NCBI RefSeq assembly: GCF_002775205.1
Contig: NC_036461.1
Location: 20,060,015 to 20,124,014, forward strand
Reading direction: 5' to 3'
Length of the DNA: 64,000 bases
From: Xiphophorus maculatus
Lineage: Eukaryota > Chordata > Actinopteri > Cyprinodontiformes > Poeciliidae
Shown: piece by piece, positions 20,555 through 38,560 of the stretch
Layout of the letters: each line of letters opens with the position of its first letter
Numbering within the stretch: position 1 is the stretch's first letter
Position numbers and translations under genes: made by a program
The notes under the pieces: generated by a model
The model's database searches: none
What the model was told of the DNA's origin: nothing
What the model saw: only the letters and a program-made list of their open reading frames with translations

Positions 20555-23500
20555 ATGATGGTGGGTTTTTTCTTTTCCTCGCCCTCTTTCTTGTTTTTGT
20601 GTAGTTTTTTCAGCGTGGTGGTGGCCCGCACCGTGATATACACTTGCAGTAATTCCTTTCAGCTCGAGCTGCGGTTAAAATAACTGTGTGTTTGTGTCTC
20701 TGCAGCAGGAAGGGCTGGACGACGGACCCGACTTCCTCTCCGAAGAGGACCGGGGAGTGAGTGCCCTCCTTCTGCCTGTCTGTCTTTATACCAGTGAATC
20801 TGTTCGCCTGCCCAACTATATGTTCCAGTGTGCTCTTTGATAGAGTTATTGTTCTTGTTCCATTCAGCTTAACCACTGAATTTTAATTAATACATTTTAG
20901 GCTTGTTAGCCGTCCAGGCTAATATTAGCTTCATGCTAACTGGTTTACCGTCTGTCAGTTGTGGTCAGACTGGTTACCACTGCCGAGAGTCAAAATAAAG
21001 ACAGTGGCTGATGGGCCTCTAGCTTGACATGCTAACACAGCTACAGAGATGGCTAACAGTTCGCTGGAGTTTTCAGTTCTTTTATTTTGAACTGACATTA
21101 TCGGTTTGTGCTGTCCTGTTCACAGTCAGGCTGTCACATGACTTGACACACCTCTCCTCTTTGTGTTTCTTCTGTTTGTTTTTTTTACTTAAAAGAAGAC
21201 CCTAATATGTTATCACTGGTTTACTTTTAAACATCATTGTCCAACACAGTGGAAAATGTGCACCGGTCACATTACCTACTGTGGGAACGGATTCATTTTC
21301 TAGTGAAGTAGATCTACAGACGTGGGGTTTGGCCGCTATCTTAACTTTCAGAAGTTCCAAATGTTCCAACTTCTGACCCACAAAATAAAAATGTAAGAGG
21401 CTCTTGGCCCTGACCCTTAGTTGAGACTACAAGCATTTTGAGTCATTTAAAAAGTGATATATTGATTACACAATCAGCATCGAGTCAAAAATAACAACAA
21501 ACTTGAATAAGTAAAAATAACATATTGCTTAATATGTTATCTTCGGCAATAAACTTTATTTAGAAGTTAAATAGGCACCATGTACAGCTCAGATATAAAT
21601 GTCACCATGCTGTTCCAGATTTTTAACAGAAGCTGATTTGCATATGGAGTCTCTTGAAAAGTCCCAAAATGGATATACAATACAGTAATAAAATAAACAG
21701 AAGATATAACACTACAAGTAGCTTGTAGTAGTACAACTGTACTAGAGTAATTAATATTCCAGAATTTACATTAAAACACGTGAAAAGAATGCTTAATTTC
21801 CAACAGTATAGTAATTATTGTAACTAAAAAATGTAACAATATATATGTTAAATTAACGTGAGTTAATTGAGGTGTAATAGTCATTTTATTTGATTAGAAA
21901 GTCCTGCTGTTTGCTGAAGAGTTTATTTTCACCACTAAAATAATTATTTGCTCAGACACTCTTATCTGTTTAAGCAACACACTTAAATGCTGAAACTGAG
22001 ATAAAAGCTCTTGACAGGTTTTGAAACAAATTAGTTTTTTTTTTTGCATAGTTTATGTTTTTGTAGCATCATAAACATAATTTTGACAGCCCTAGTAGGT
22101 GGATGAAGACATTATTATTTGGTTGATTTAAGAGAATACACGTCTCTAGGTAAATAAACACACTTTTATCCAAACAAAGCTTTAAAAATACTATCTGTCA
22201 ATATCACAAACGGCAATAAAACAAAAATAATCCATAATATTTTTGTATGATCAACTTTATCTACAAGAATTCTCAAAACTGTTATCTCCAGTAATTGATA
22301 AAATAGCTGTTTTTGATGGGCTGGCCCAGCCAGTCGTAATCACCAACCAACTGATTGGAGGACTAACAGCTGCTGTTACTAGTAATTCTGTTATCTGGAG
22401 TCAAAAGACACATGCAGTTAAACTGAACAGATTACCTGAAGTCTAAATTTGCTAGAAGAGAGATTTAATGTAATCTCCTAGTGTGAAGATTGTGAATGTT
22501 CATTTTTTCTTTATTCCAACTTTAAAACAGACTTTTACTGACATGTTACTGGATGTCTTTCATTCTGTCTCAGCGTTTTGAGCAGTTTAGAATAGATGGA
22601 GTCAGATGTAGTTGCTATGAGATCTAACAAGAAAAAATGAAAAAAAATGTCACTGAACATTTTTTCAGTGACATTGAAAAAATGTTCAATGTCACATTGA
22701 ACGTCATCTAACCCTAACCCATTTTTTTTGAAGGGAACTTTTATTTAGAGACTTTAGAGACTAGTTTGTAAGTAATGTGTATTTGTGTTTTGGTGTCATG
22801 TTCTACTTTGGATATTTAACTTGTCTTCCAGATCCAGTGTGACGTTTTCTTTGCAAAATTAAAGTTTATTGGTCTTTGACAGGGGGACTTGAATTATTGT
22901 GCCATTGTCAATACATTACTTCGAAGTGGTCACAAAATAACAATATTATCATTTATCGTAATAACTTCTGGAACAATTTATCGTCCAGCAAAATTTGGTA
23001 TCGGGAACAGGCCTAGACTTGATGAAATATCTAATACTGTTTTTTTTTTTTAGTTTATCTTCACTAAAAAGTGTTTGTAATTAGTTTTTTCATATTTTAA
23101 TCAAGAAACATCAGCAGTAAAAGATGGCATGTGGGTTGTAGCCACAAACTCCCAGTTTGATGCAGGTGGATCGCAGGGCTCCATGACTCTCAGCCTTCAT
23201 GTTGATCTCTGACAGTGGTGGCTTATGGGATGTATGCTTTGTGTCGTCCTGCAGCCGCGAGCGGTAAACGTGGATCTGGAGATGGATGCCACGCTACAGG
23301 TGGACATTTCTGACGCGCTCAGTGAGAGGGACAAGGTGAAGTTTACCGTCCACACCAAGGTGAGATGCACATCAGTTTATTCTCTCACCCTCACTCCCCT
23401 GCAGTGGATGCTTGGTTGTGTCAGGATGTTAAGTCATGCGCTCCATGTTTCCACAGAGTACGCTCCCCAATTTCAAACAGAACGAGTTCTCTGTGGTCCG

Positions 23501-26500
23501 ACAACATGAAGAGTTCATCTGGCTACACGACTCATTCGTTGAAAATGAAGACTATGCAGGATACATCGTAAGAACCACACACATTCAAATGGAGGCGCTG
23601 ACTTTGTTCAAAAAGTGTTTGAACATCCAGTTTAACTGATTGTAGCAAATAGAGCTATTTATCAGTGTCAGTGTCTTGGGTTTGGCAGATCCCTCCAGCC
23701 CCTCCCAGACCCGACTTTGATGCATCCAGAGAGAAGCTGCAGAAACTGGGGGAAGGAGAAGGATCCATGACCAAGGAGGAGTTCACCAAGATGAAGCAAG
23801 AGCTGGAGGCGTAAGTCACACACCTTCTCTGCAGTCGTACGCATTAAAGGGGCAGTGTTATGTAAAATCAACTATTCTGAACTTGACATAATGTTATAAT
23901 GTTATTCCCCCATAAAAACATATCTGGAGTGTCGCCTTTATTCTTTCATGCATGTTTGAGAAATTATGTATGTTTTCTCATGCATGATTACATTCAGCTA
24001 AACGCCTCCGACCTGCAGTTTCCAAGCTTCTGAGCTTCCGCCCCACAGAGCAGCCTTAACCCTTGAATCCCTCACTCAGCTCCTTCAGACTAGCTAGCAG
24101 CAATTGGCAAACACCTGGTGGAACTGTGATTATATGAGGTACTTCTCAGGACAACGCTGGTTTAAACATTGTTAAAGGGTTAATAAAGCAGCCATGTGTG
24201 ATGACTTCCTGAAGGTGGAGTTTCAGAAAGAGCAGGAGCTTCTTAAAGAGACAGAGACCCAATTTCAAGGTGTTAAACATCAAAATCAAATGTCTTTTAA
24301 GTTGTATTTGATATATACAGCATTTTTATAACAATGGAATATAACATAGTGGCTTGATTGTGATTATGAAATGGCACAATGTGCCTGGAAAATACATAAC
24401 ACTGCCCTTTAAAGAGTGAACCTGACTGGTGTGTTTTCATCCAGAGAGTACTTGGCTATCTTTAAGAAGACCGTTGCCATGCATGAGGTCTTCCTCTGTC
24501 GTGTGGCTGCTCATCCCATCCTCAGGAAGGACCTCAATTTCCACGTCTTCTTGGAGTACAACCAGGATGTGAGTGTCAGGCACAGCTTGAATACTGTGAA
24601 TAATCTGAGTCTTAATAGATACTAATATTTCAGAGTTGATTCATAAGCAGTAATGGGACAAGTCAGGAACAGCTGAGGAAATCCATGGCTATGCAGTGTG
24701 TGTGATCACCACCATGTTGTCCCTGACAGCTGAGTGTACGAGGAAAGAACAAGAAGGAGAAACTGGAGGATTTCTTTAAGAACGTTGTGAAGTCGGCTGA
24801 TGGTGTTCTAGTGGCTGGAGTCAAGGTAAAACCAGGAGTAGAGCTCAGTCCTTCTAGTTGCCTTTCATGCTCTCATGTTTGGCTTTTTATCGAAGCGTGT
24901 CGTCTCCTGCTTGTCTTTCAGGACGTGGATGATTTCTTTGAGCATGAAAAGACGTTTCTACTAGAATATCACAACAGAGTCAAAGACGCTTCGGCTAAAT
25001 GTGACAGAATGATCCGTTCACATAAAAGTAAGCTCGAGCCATGCTAAACCATTTAGTCATTTAGAAGTTTTCTAGATGAATGCTTCATGTTTTCATATTA
25101 CTCTTTTGACCTCATCTTGGTTCTGCTGAAATGTGTTTTTCCACCAGTTCTTGTTTGTCCCTAGCCTTGAAAACATTGAGCTAAACTAAAACTGAGGTGG
25201 TTATTTTATGGCATCTAATTAAAAGGAATATTGATATAAATATTATTTGTGTAGTTAAATTGTCCAGGCACTAACAACCTTTAGAAATACGCAGAATAAA
25301 ACTGAAGGAGGATCAAAAAGTAATTGAATGTGACCTTTATAACGGCTAGGGGCTAGTACCAGCTACAATTAAACTATAAGCTCCATGGTGGAAACACCCA
25401 CCTAAAAAACACCTATTTGTGTTTTATTGATGATGTTTTCCTGGCAGAGACAGCAGGTTGAAATACTGTCATTGTTTTCCTCTTTGTTTTCCTGTTTGTG
25501 CTGTGATCGCTGTCTGATGAGTATCTCTGCCTGTTTAGATGCTTCTGACGACATGAACAGAATCGCCTCCTCTCTGTACACATTAGGAACACAGGACTCC
25601 ACAGACCTCTGCAAGTATGGACAAAGCTATTTCAGGGCTCAAACAATTAAGCGGAATAATCCTGATTAATTGATTGTTGAAATAGTCGTCAACAGATTTA
25701 GTAATTGATTAATCAAAAATGGCTATTTGGTGGAAAAAAAACCCCAACATATTTAGAGCAGTAATTAAGTCAAAACTTTACAAAACATGTACCAGTATAC
25801 ATTTTGCATTGAAGATAAAAACACCTCTGTCTGTAAATGTGTTTTAGTCAAAACTCCTGAGGTGGCGTGGTTTTGACTCCACCTGCTTCAGATTTACTAC
25901 AGGAATGCTACGTTAGTGCATTTCAGGCAATAAAATGTTTTTCTTATCTAAAAGAAGGAATTTTGCATCTTTTAATGTATTTCTAATATTGTATAAAAAA
26001 GACTTAAGTGGATAAATGTGTCGACTGTGCCAAAGGTTTTATCTGATTGTCAGAATAATCCATAGATTGATTGCTAAAATAGTTTAGTTGCAGCCCTAAA
26101 CTACTAATGAAAAAAGGATCCAAAAACTTAGCTTAATTATGTTTTCAAGCTTTGTGTTCAGTTTACATTATGCAAAAGAAATATAACACTTTGAAAATGT
26201 TTTTAAATGTTTTTGATGACACGCCTTCTTGCAGTTAAACATAACTCCTACTGCACAGGCGTTTCTTCAGTTATGTTTTATTCCTTTAACTTGAGCTGCT
26301 TTAATGAAATCACAAACATCCATACCCAGTTATTTTTCAACATTTTCTGTTGCTAGAGAAAAATGTGTGCATTTGGATGGAAGATGAATTTTCTAATTCC
26401 ACAATGGAATCACATCTTGATGTACCTTCACATTTGTATTCTGGGGGCGTCAGAATGTAACCAGCATAATGTCCCTCTGTTTTTCTTTCCTTAAGGTTTT

Positions 26501-28103
26501 TCCTGAAGGTATCAGAGCTATTTGAGAAAACTAGAGTAAGTGTGTCTTCATCTCCTCTCATTTGTGATCCTGATTAGATGAGGCTACTTGTAGTCCTGAT
26601 TACAGTTGACAAGAAGCTCAGTTTGATAAAGGTTTAGTTGGAGGTGATTCGTTCTGAGGCCAGGTGGTTGTTGGGTGGGAATGGCAGGTACAGGCTGGGT
26701 GTCATCAGCATGGCAGTGGTATGTAGCAATAGGCCTGTCACAATAAACAATAAATCAATTAATCGTGTGCTAAACTAAAGCAAACTCAATCATTTTCATT
26801 TGCTTGATTCATCGTTTTTCTCTTTTCTCTCTCTTTTCACCAAAACTGATCTTCAGTCTGGTGCTTTGGTTTCAATTATCCCTTTTTTGAAAGACAATTT
26901 TGTCTACAGAGAATTCAGAATTCATTTTATTTGTTGTTTCTGTTGTTTTGTTTCTTTATTTTGGATATTTAAAATGTCTTCCAGGTCCAATGTTTAAATG
27001 TTCATCAAAATTTAAAGTTTATTGATCTTTGAGTCTCTGAGATTCTTGCATTATTCTTCCATTGTTACTATGGTATTAGTTGAAAGTTGTCTCAAAACAA
27101 CGTTATTGTTTATCGTAAACAAGCTCTGGGACAATTTATCGTATGGTGTTATTGTGACAGGTCTATGTAGCAATGGATTTTTGTAGCTTTACTCCTGTGA
27201 AACATTTGAATCCATTTAAGCCCTACTTATCTAAGATCATTACGCAACACTCGCCTCATGTATATGTGTGTTTTTGAGGTGACAAGCAAATAACAAAGAA
27301 ATTTACTTTTATAACTCAGATGTAGAATAATAGTAAAGTTAGACTCTGAAACATTACTAGGAAGGAAGTTTTCAATGCCACTTAGAACTCCAAGAATAAT
27401 TAAACCCAGAATATGCGATAAGCTGGACCTTTACCTGAAAGTCTTTTTCCTGAAACTGACTGTTTCTATTTTGGTTTTTGTCTTAAAGAAAATTGAGGCT
27501 CGAGTTGCAGCAGATGAAGACCTGAAGCTGGCTGACCTGCTCAAATATTACCTGAGGGAGTCACAGGCTGCTAAGGTCTGAACACATACTGACAGACGAG
27601 TCACCAATAATGAGCTAGCTGAGTAAAAATATTGACTTTTCATGTGCCGCCCTGGACAGGACCTGCTGTACCGGAGGAGCCGGGGTCTGGTGGACTATGA
27701 GAACGCTAATAAAGCTCTGGATAAAGCACGAGCTAAAAACAGAGATGTTTTACAGGCAGAGACAAACCAGCAGCTTTGCTGCCACAAGTTTGAGAAGATC
27801 TCTGAGTCTGCCAAGCAAGGTCAGTCACTGCTGCAGTGGGAGATGTTGAAGCCTCTAACTAAACTGCTCCCCCAAAACCCTGTTATTGGTATGCTGATTT
27901 TATGACAGTTGTTATAAAACATTATGATAGAACATGCCAACACATCTGCAGCAGGAGAACCATTTATGCTACTTTCACACTGCAGCCTGAAGTGACCCAA
28001 ATTAGATTTTTATTTATTATTTTTACCTTAATGCAACCTGTATCTGACCTTTTCATGACCTCTGAACAACATGCTCATATTGTAAAATTGTCAAGTTACA
28101 TCC

Positions 28104-28136
<33 letters not shown>

Positions 28137-28746
28137 TTGTTGTAGAACTGTATAAAGTGTAAAAAAAGTTTTGTGTTCAACAAAGTTTTGCTTTTTTAAA
28201 TTAAAAACTAAAGACTGTGAGCATACATTAGATCAGAAATGTACTGAGTTTAGAAGCAACATAATGATGTCAGTTGTAAAGGTTAATGAAACTGATTATA
28301 ACACACCTGAATATTCTGAACTAGTCCTTTTGTTCGAAAGCCTAACGATGCGTCTCCTTCTGAACGTAGAGCTGATAGATTTCAAGACGAGAAGAGTGGC
28401 AGCGTTCAGGAAGAACCTGGTGGAGCTGGCAGAACTAGAGCTCAAACATGCCAAGGTACCGATGTCACTCTGGGGTCAGCTTCCAGCAGAGAGTGGGGAG
28501 GAGAGCCCATGGGTCAGAGTTAGGGTCATTATTGGTCTGGATTTGGGTTCCCTAAGGGAAAAAAATCCTGATGTTTTGTGGAGTAAAGTTTTATGGTTAA
28601 ATGAGACAGATATTTCTATTTCCTTCCTTTGTCACTGCCACAACAGACTGAATTGTGTTTTTCATGGACTACTTGTCTGCTTGTGTCTCTAGGGTAACCT
28701 GCAGCTACTGCAGAGCTGTGTGGGTGTCCTGAAAGGTAACACTTAA
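20555..28746 (+). CDS. snx6: sorting nexin-6 (complete, 14 coding exons)
   Basis: SNX6 is a PX-BAR protein that pairs with SNX1/2 on endosomes for retromer/ESCPE-1 sorting to the Golgi and binds dynactin. Exons: 20555-20560, 20709-20756, 23255-23359, 23457-23567, 23689-23810, 24445-24568, 24730-24825, 24922-25027, 25539-25614, 26496-26535, 27489-27575, 27660-27819, 28370-28455 and 28693-28746. They total 1221 nt or 406 aa, the usual length. The PX domain covers about 26-173 and has the R-x-x-x-E-F-x-W-L motif as RQHEEFIWL at 68-76. The BAR domain covers about 204-406, with helices such as [19 protein letters not shown] and [14 protein letters not shown]. Exon 1 encodes only Met-Met. The donor after exon 11 (GTCTGA) is weak, but frame and homology require it. 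Confidence 0.97.
22646..22685 (+). repeat. two overlapping, mutually exclusive hairpins in snx6 intron 2
   Basis: AATGTCACTGA (22646-22656) pairs with TCAGTGACATT (22665-22675). ACATTTTTTCA (22657-22667) pairs with TGAAAAAATGT (22675-22685). The two stems share bases, so only one can form at a time. Confidence 0.7.
22860..23015 (-). mobile_element. fragment of GGCCTGTCACAATAA-type hAT MITE, inverted
   Basis: Read in reverse it begins AGGCCTGTTCCCGATACC, then TTTTGCTGGACGATAAATTG, then AAGTTATTACGATAAATGAT, matching the copy at 10060 and the end of the 26730 copy. Only one end is clear. Confidence 0.5.
23848..24408 (+). mobile_element. 561-bp MITE with TTAA target duplication
   Basis: The element starts AGGGGCAGTGTTATGTA and ends TACATAACACTGCCCT, a terminal inverted repeat of about 16 bp, and is flanked on both sides by TTAA (23844-23847 and 24409-24412). 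TTAA targeting points to the piggyBac or Kolobok groups. A full inverted copy is at about 44235-44800 and a scrap at 4414-4530. It lies in snx6 intron 5 and has no coding capacity. Confidence 0.8.
25627..26096. mobile_element. hAT-type MITE with GGGCTGCAACTAA ends
   Basis: The left end CAGGGCTCAAACAATTAAG and the right end, in reverse TAGGGCTGCAACTAAACTAT, are degraded inverted repeats. Further inside, TTGATTGTTGAAATAGTCG faces GATTGATTGCTAAAATAG. The right half recurs at about 9140-9320 and 35745-35900, and a left end recurs near 47699. It sits in snx6 intron 9. The hAT assignment is by terminus style only. Confidence 0.6.
26730..27165. mobile_element. 436-bp hAT MITE with 8-bp target duplication
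   Basis: The termini TAGGCCTGTCACAATAA and TTATTGTGACAGGTCTA are inverted repeats, and the 8-bp direct repeat TGTAGCAA flanks the element exactly (26722-26729 and 27166-27173). An 8-bp duplication is the signature of hAT transposition. It is in snx6 intron 10. It is the best-preserved of several copies in the window. Confidence 0.88.
28104..28133. repeat. (AT)n microsatellite
   Basis: A run of alternating A and T lies in snx6 intron 12, about 240 bases before exon 13. Confidence 0.9.
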
Positions 28747-30325
28747 CCGTCCCATCCTGCCTGCAGCCAGCTGGACACGCCCAATGTTAGGACGGAGCCT
28801 GTAAGAATGGACAAAACACTGAGACATGCGGACCAGGCAGACAGCTGGGGGTCAAAAATGACACGAAGTCTGTTTTCTTCATCAGTAACCAAACACAGTC
28901 TTCACCACTCTACTCACAATCCCTAAAGCCACCCATGCTTGTCCTTCTGGTTCATCATCAGAACCTCAGCACCGGCACTGGTCCTCTTGGCCGAATGCAA
29001 GCAACACTTTTAGCGTGCTTTCATTCTAGTCTATCAGTTTAGATATTTACTTGATTTCTCCTGAACATTCATCATTTGAAAGTCTTTATTATCACCCAGA
29101 GAAAAAAATCTGGTGGGCCGTCTGGGCTCTGCAGTCTGGATGTAGTTCAGCTCTCAGCTGTAGTTGGACATTTATTAGTAGTTGTGCTGAGTTTAAGCAC
29201 CGCTCTAAGAACTCTTTTAAATACTCTACATGAAATAAATTCACCATATAATCTACAGATAAATGCAATGAGATGACAAATATGATTTGCTGATGTGTTC
29301 CATAATTATCCACACTATAAAGCAACCTGATGCAGTATATAAAGTTACATGAACGCCACTGGAAGGTTGATAGTGAAAGCAGCATGTTGGTCTGTACTAA
29401 ATGCCTCCAGTTTGTCAAATAACCATCGACTCATTAACCCAACAGTGTGTGAAGATGGCACATGGAAGTATTTTGTTCTTAAGTGAATCAAAACAATAAT
29501 TGATAAGAAAACATATCAACTAATACAGCAAACATCATCATTGGGACACAAATCTTAACTATATTTAGTTTCTCACTCTACTTCCACTTCTGCCAGATTT
29601 TTCTCCCTACTGACAACACATATGTTAGCTGATAAATGTGTGTGTCATGCCGGGTTGGTTTGTCCATTTACTAAATTATTGGGAAGCAAATCAGCAAAAA
29701 GACAAAACTACTTCAATCCTGAAACGTTTCTGTTTTGCATTATTTGACAGACAAGAAGTTTGCTTGTTACCCGTCATGTCACCGTCCACATCTTCCTCCT
29801 CTGTTGTTTTGGTGACGGTCGTATGTCTGGATCTGTTTTAACGTGTGTTACTGCTGGTGTGTGCAGGTGGAAGTCGGCTCTTGGTTCCTGTTCTAGTTTA
29901 AGTGTCATTTAAAAAGAAAAAAAACCTACAAAAATTTACTTGTACTTGTTTGTATTAACCAATGAATGCTAATCGTCTGTTGCTTCGGTTTGTTTTCCAT
30001 TCCAGTCGATGGTGGAGCTTCAGTCTTTTTGCCTTAATGTCAGTCGTTCAGTTTAACTTTATTTTTCAAAAAGAGAGAGAAAACTACACAAGAATTGTTT
30101 TCTTTTTTTTTTTTCAACTTTACTGTATATGAATGTTTTTTCACTCTTATGTGACCAAAGCTTCCATTGCTGATTAAAAACGAACAATTAAAAATGGAGG
30201 TGTGATGAAGTAGAAAAGATTTAATTGAATGATTTTGAAATACACATTATTTTAATTGTTTAATCTTCAGCAGGTCTGTAATCCACCCTGGTCATCCTGA
30301 GATACAATAAAACTTTATGGACACT
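28747..30325 (+). other. snx6: snx6 3' UTR with polyadenylation signal
   Basis: The sequence after the snx6 stop has no other recognisable gene. AATAAA at 30306-30311 is the best polyadenylation signal and would give a 3' UTR of about 1.6 kb; earlier AT-rich hexamers such as ATTAAA near 30172 could serve as proximal sites. Confidence 0.55.
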
Positions 30326-31120
30326 TTTCTTACAAGTGCTGGGTTTATATGATTTTCTAAGGACACATAATACCCGACTGTTTGGTAGCGAAATCTTCCA
30401 GTCTTAGTTTGTGATGTATGTATACAAATGTGTATTTCCTTCCCCCCCAGGTAGTTTGCAAACCTAGATTGTGATATGAATGCTGTTTTTAAACATTATG
30501 GCTTCAATATTTTTTTTTTCTGAAGTAATAGATAAACTGATCAGAAAGAGGCTAATTTATCACAAAGAGCTTTTTTAGTTTGAATTAAACGGATTAAACC
30601 GTTTTAACTGCTGTAAATAAGTGACAGAATTCCCAGATATGGGAAGTGCGGAAGCCGCTACTGTATCAAAGCGACATAGGAATAACAGAGAGTTGGCCAC
30701 TATAAGGTAAAAACATCAAACAGCTTCCAGTCCAGGGCGGGCACGGCTGACTCTGGGCGGGCATGGCCGCTGGATGTTCCTTATGTCGGTGCCTTGTGTT
30801 ATCCTCCCTCACGTACGTGTGCAGCCGACATTGCATAGCAACAACAGATGGAGGAAATCACAGCTGAGCATGCTGCAGTTCAAAGAAGTTTTCTTGATCA
30901 TGAAGAACTCCATGAGAGGCTCAGTTGCAGTGAAGAAGGCCAAAACATCTCCCGAGTGTTCAAAAAGAACACTCCTCCTGTAGAGGGCGCTGCAGAATTG
31001 TGCTGCCACCACCAGCATCAAGTGACGGGAGAATAGAAACGTGCATAGTCAAACTACGGTAAAAATATAAAAACAGAAAAAACAACAAGTACACTCAATA
31101 TTTGCATCAAATATGCTGAC
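30326..31120. other. snx6-psma3 intergenic region
   Basis: No gene was recognised. There is a short inverted repeat around 30588-30605 (AAACGG facing CCGTTT) and a block at 30720-31035 that is more GC-rich than its surroundings but carries no known protein. The open frame at 30848-31036 does not resemble any family I know. Confidence 0.4.
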
Positions 31121-31252
31121 ATCGGGCGCTTTCTTTTTTTTTTTATCGGGCGCTTTTATTGTGAAGGGTCAACACCGGAAGAGCAAAGCTTTTCTCCGGA
31201 AAAGCGGGCTGAGTGGTGGAGAGGTTTGCTGAAGTCATAGTTCTTGTCAAAA
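31121..31252 (+). promoter_or_regulatory. psma3: psma3 promoter with direct repeat and ETS-type sites
   Basis: The word ATCGGGCGCTTT appears twice (from 31121 and from 31145), separated by a T-run. Further down, ACCGGAAG at 31174-31181 is an ETS consensus, and CTCCGGAAAA near 31195 is a weaker one. No TATA box is seen. The regulatory role is inferred from position, 0-130 bases before the ATG. Confidence 0.5.
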
Positions 31253-37108
<5,856 letters not shown>

Positions 37109-37225
37109 ATCAGCACCGGCGCTCTTCCTCTTCATCACATCCTGCTACTCAGACTCATCTGAGCTATTTTTATATTGTTTGACTTTTCATGTCTGGTTTT
37201 TGCATTCTTCTTGATTTTGAGCTTA

Positions 37226-37235
37226 AATAAATAAA
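37226..37235 (+). promoter_or_regulatory. psma3: psma3 polyadenylation signals
   Basis: Two overlapping AATAAA hexamers lie 118 bases after the stop codon, followed by a T/G-rich stretch. The 3' UTR is therefore short, about 140 bases. Confidence 0.8.
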
Positions 37236-37559
37236 ACTAAACTTGTTTCTGATGGGGTTGTAGAAAGTGAAATCAGCAATAAGAACAGGAACATCACACA
37301 CAAGCCTCAGCAGAGGAACTGCACTGCTCTCATTTTGTTGTTTTAAACCAAAGGTCAATCATGTAAACTTTTAAAATGTTCTGTTCAGTTTGACATAAAG
37401 CAGCTGGTGAAATTTAAGCAACTTCCAAGTGACTGTCCAGGTTTCACACAGAGAGGGTCTGATGGATGGGAGCCTGAGCTGAACACATTCATCAGGTTCA
37501 GATCAGGAACAAGCTCATCATCATCATCATCATCATCCTCTTCTGTCCACAGCCAAACA

Positions 37560-38150
37560 CACATCCCACCTTCCTCTAACCTCAGATGTTCTAGTTTCCA
37601 TGGATTCTTCTGCTCCTACAAGTTTGTCTTCAACCAAATTAGGAGCTGCTGCTGTTCCCACTTTTCTGGATTTAGAAGTGAAGAGGCAGCTGGAGAGACT
37701 GAACCAGAACAAGGCTGCAGGTCCAGATGGTGTCAGTCCCAGAGTCCTGAAGGGATCTGTGAGATTCTCTAACATCTCTTCAACCTTAGCCTGACCCAAG
37801 AGTAGGTTCCAGGTACCTGAGGTACTGCAACCAGACATCTTGGCTGGTTCCAGTACCAAATAAAACTCAGCCATCAGTTATTAATGACTCCAGGGGCCAC
37901 CTGAATAAGTAGACAAGCTCATATCAGGGCCCCCTGCAGTTTGCTTATCGCCGTGGAGATGGAGTTGAAGATGCCATCATACACCTTCAACAAACCCACT
38001 GCCATCTGAACAAGGCAGGCAGCACTGTGAGGATCATGTTCATTTAACACCATTCAGTCTGATCTGCTTTGTCAGACACAGGTGGAGGCCTCAACAATCA
38101 CCTGGATCTATGACCACCTCACACACAAACCAGTTTGTGAGGGAATCAAA
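37560..38150 (+). pseudogene. degenerate Rex1/CR1-like LINE reverse transcriptase
   Basis: The frames read LNQNKAAGPDGVSPRVLKG, then after a shift PLQFAYRRGDGVEDAIIHLQ and HCHLNKAGSTVRIMF followed by a stop, then TQVEASTITWIYDHLTHKPV. This is the order of conserved blocks in a Rex1/Babar or CR1-clade reverse transcriptase. The catalytic YADD block is not reached, there are several frameshifts and stops, and neither end is intact. It lies between the convergent 3' ends of psma3 and arid4a. Confidence 0.75.
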
Positions 38151-38307
38151 GTTAACAGGAGAAAGCAGTGAGTGATCAGTGAGTGAGATCTGAATCAAGC
38201 AGAGGACTGGAAGGCAGTGGAAACATGGCGTCCATGACGCCGTTTTCACATCATGAAGTATCTGGAAAATGAGACGATGCAGCAGCACAAGAGACCTGGT
38301 TAAAAAC

Positions 38308-38560
38308 TTTATTAGAAACAGAGAGCGCTGCTTGTTGCACACACACACACACACACACACTTGTAGCATGGCTTGTGTGCGTTTCTGTATTTACATTTTT
38401 GCTCTCAAATCTCCGCCAGCAAAACACATAAGAACCAAAAACAAAAAGACAACCAAGGAGTAAACAATAACTACAGTACAAACAGTCTCTTAGAAAATAT
38501 TAGAAATTATTCTTTTGGGGTGTGTAAAATGTAGTTCTCAAATACAGGTGTGGTTTTATT
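38308..38560 (-). promoter_or_regulatory. arid4a: arid4a polyadenylation signals
   Basis: On the minus strand AATAAA occurs at 38555-38560 and at 38308-38313. The arid4a 3' UTR after the stop at 39479 would then be about 0.9 or 1.2 kb. A (CA)n run lies at about 38337-38360, before the distal site. Confidence 0.5.

Noticed and set aside
30848-31036. Open frame upstream of psma3
   Set aside because: Short, no family resemblance and no splice context linking it to psma3.
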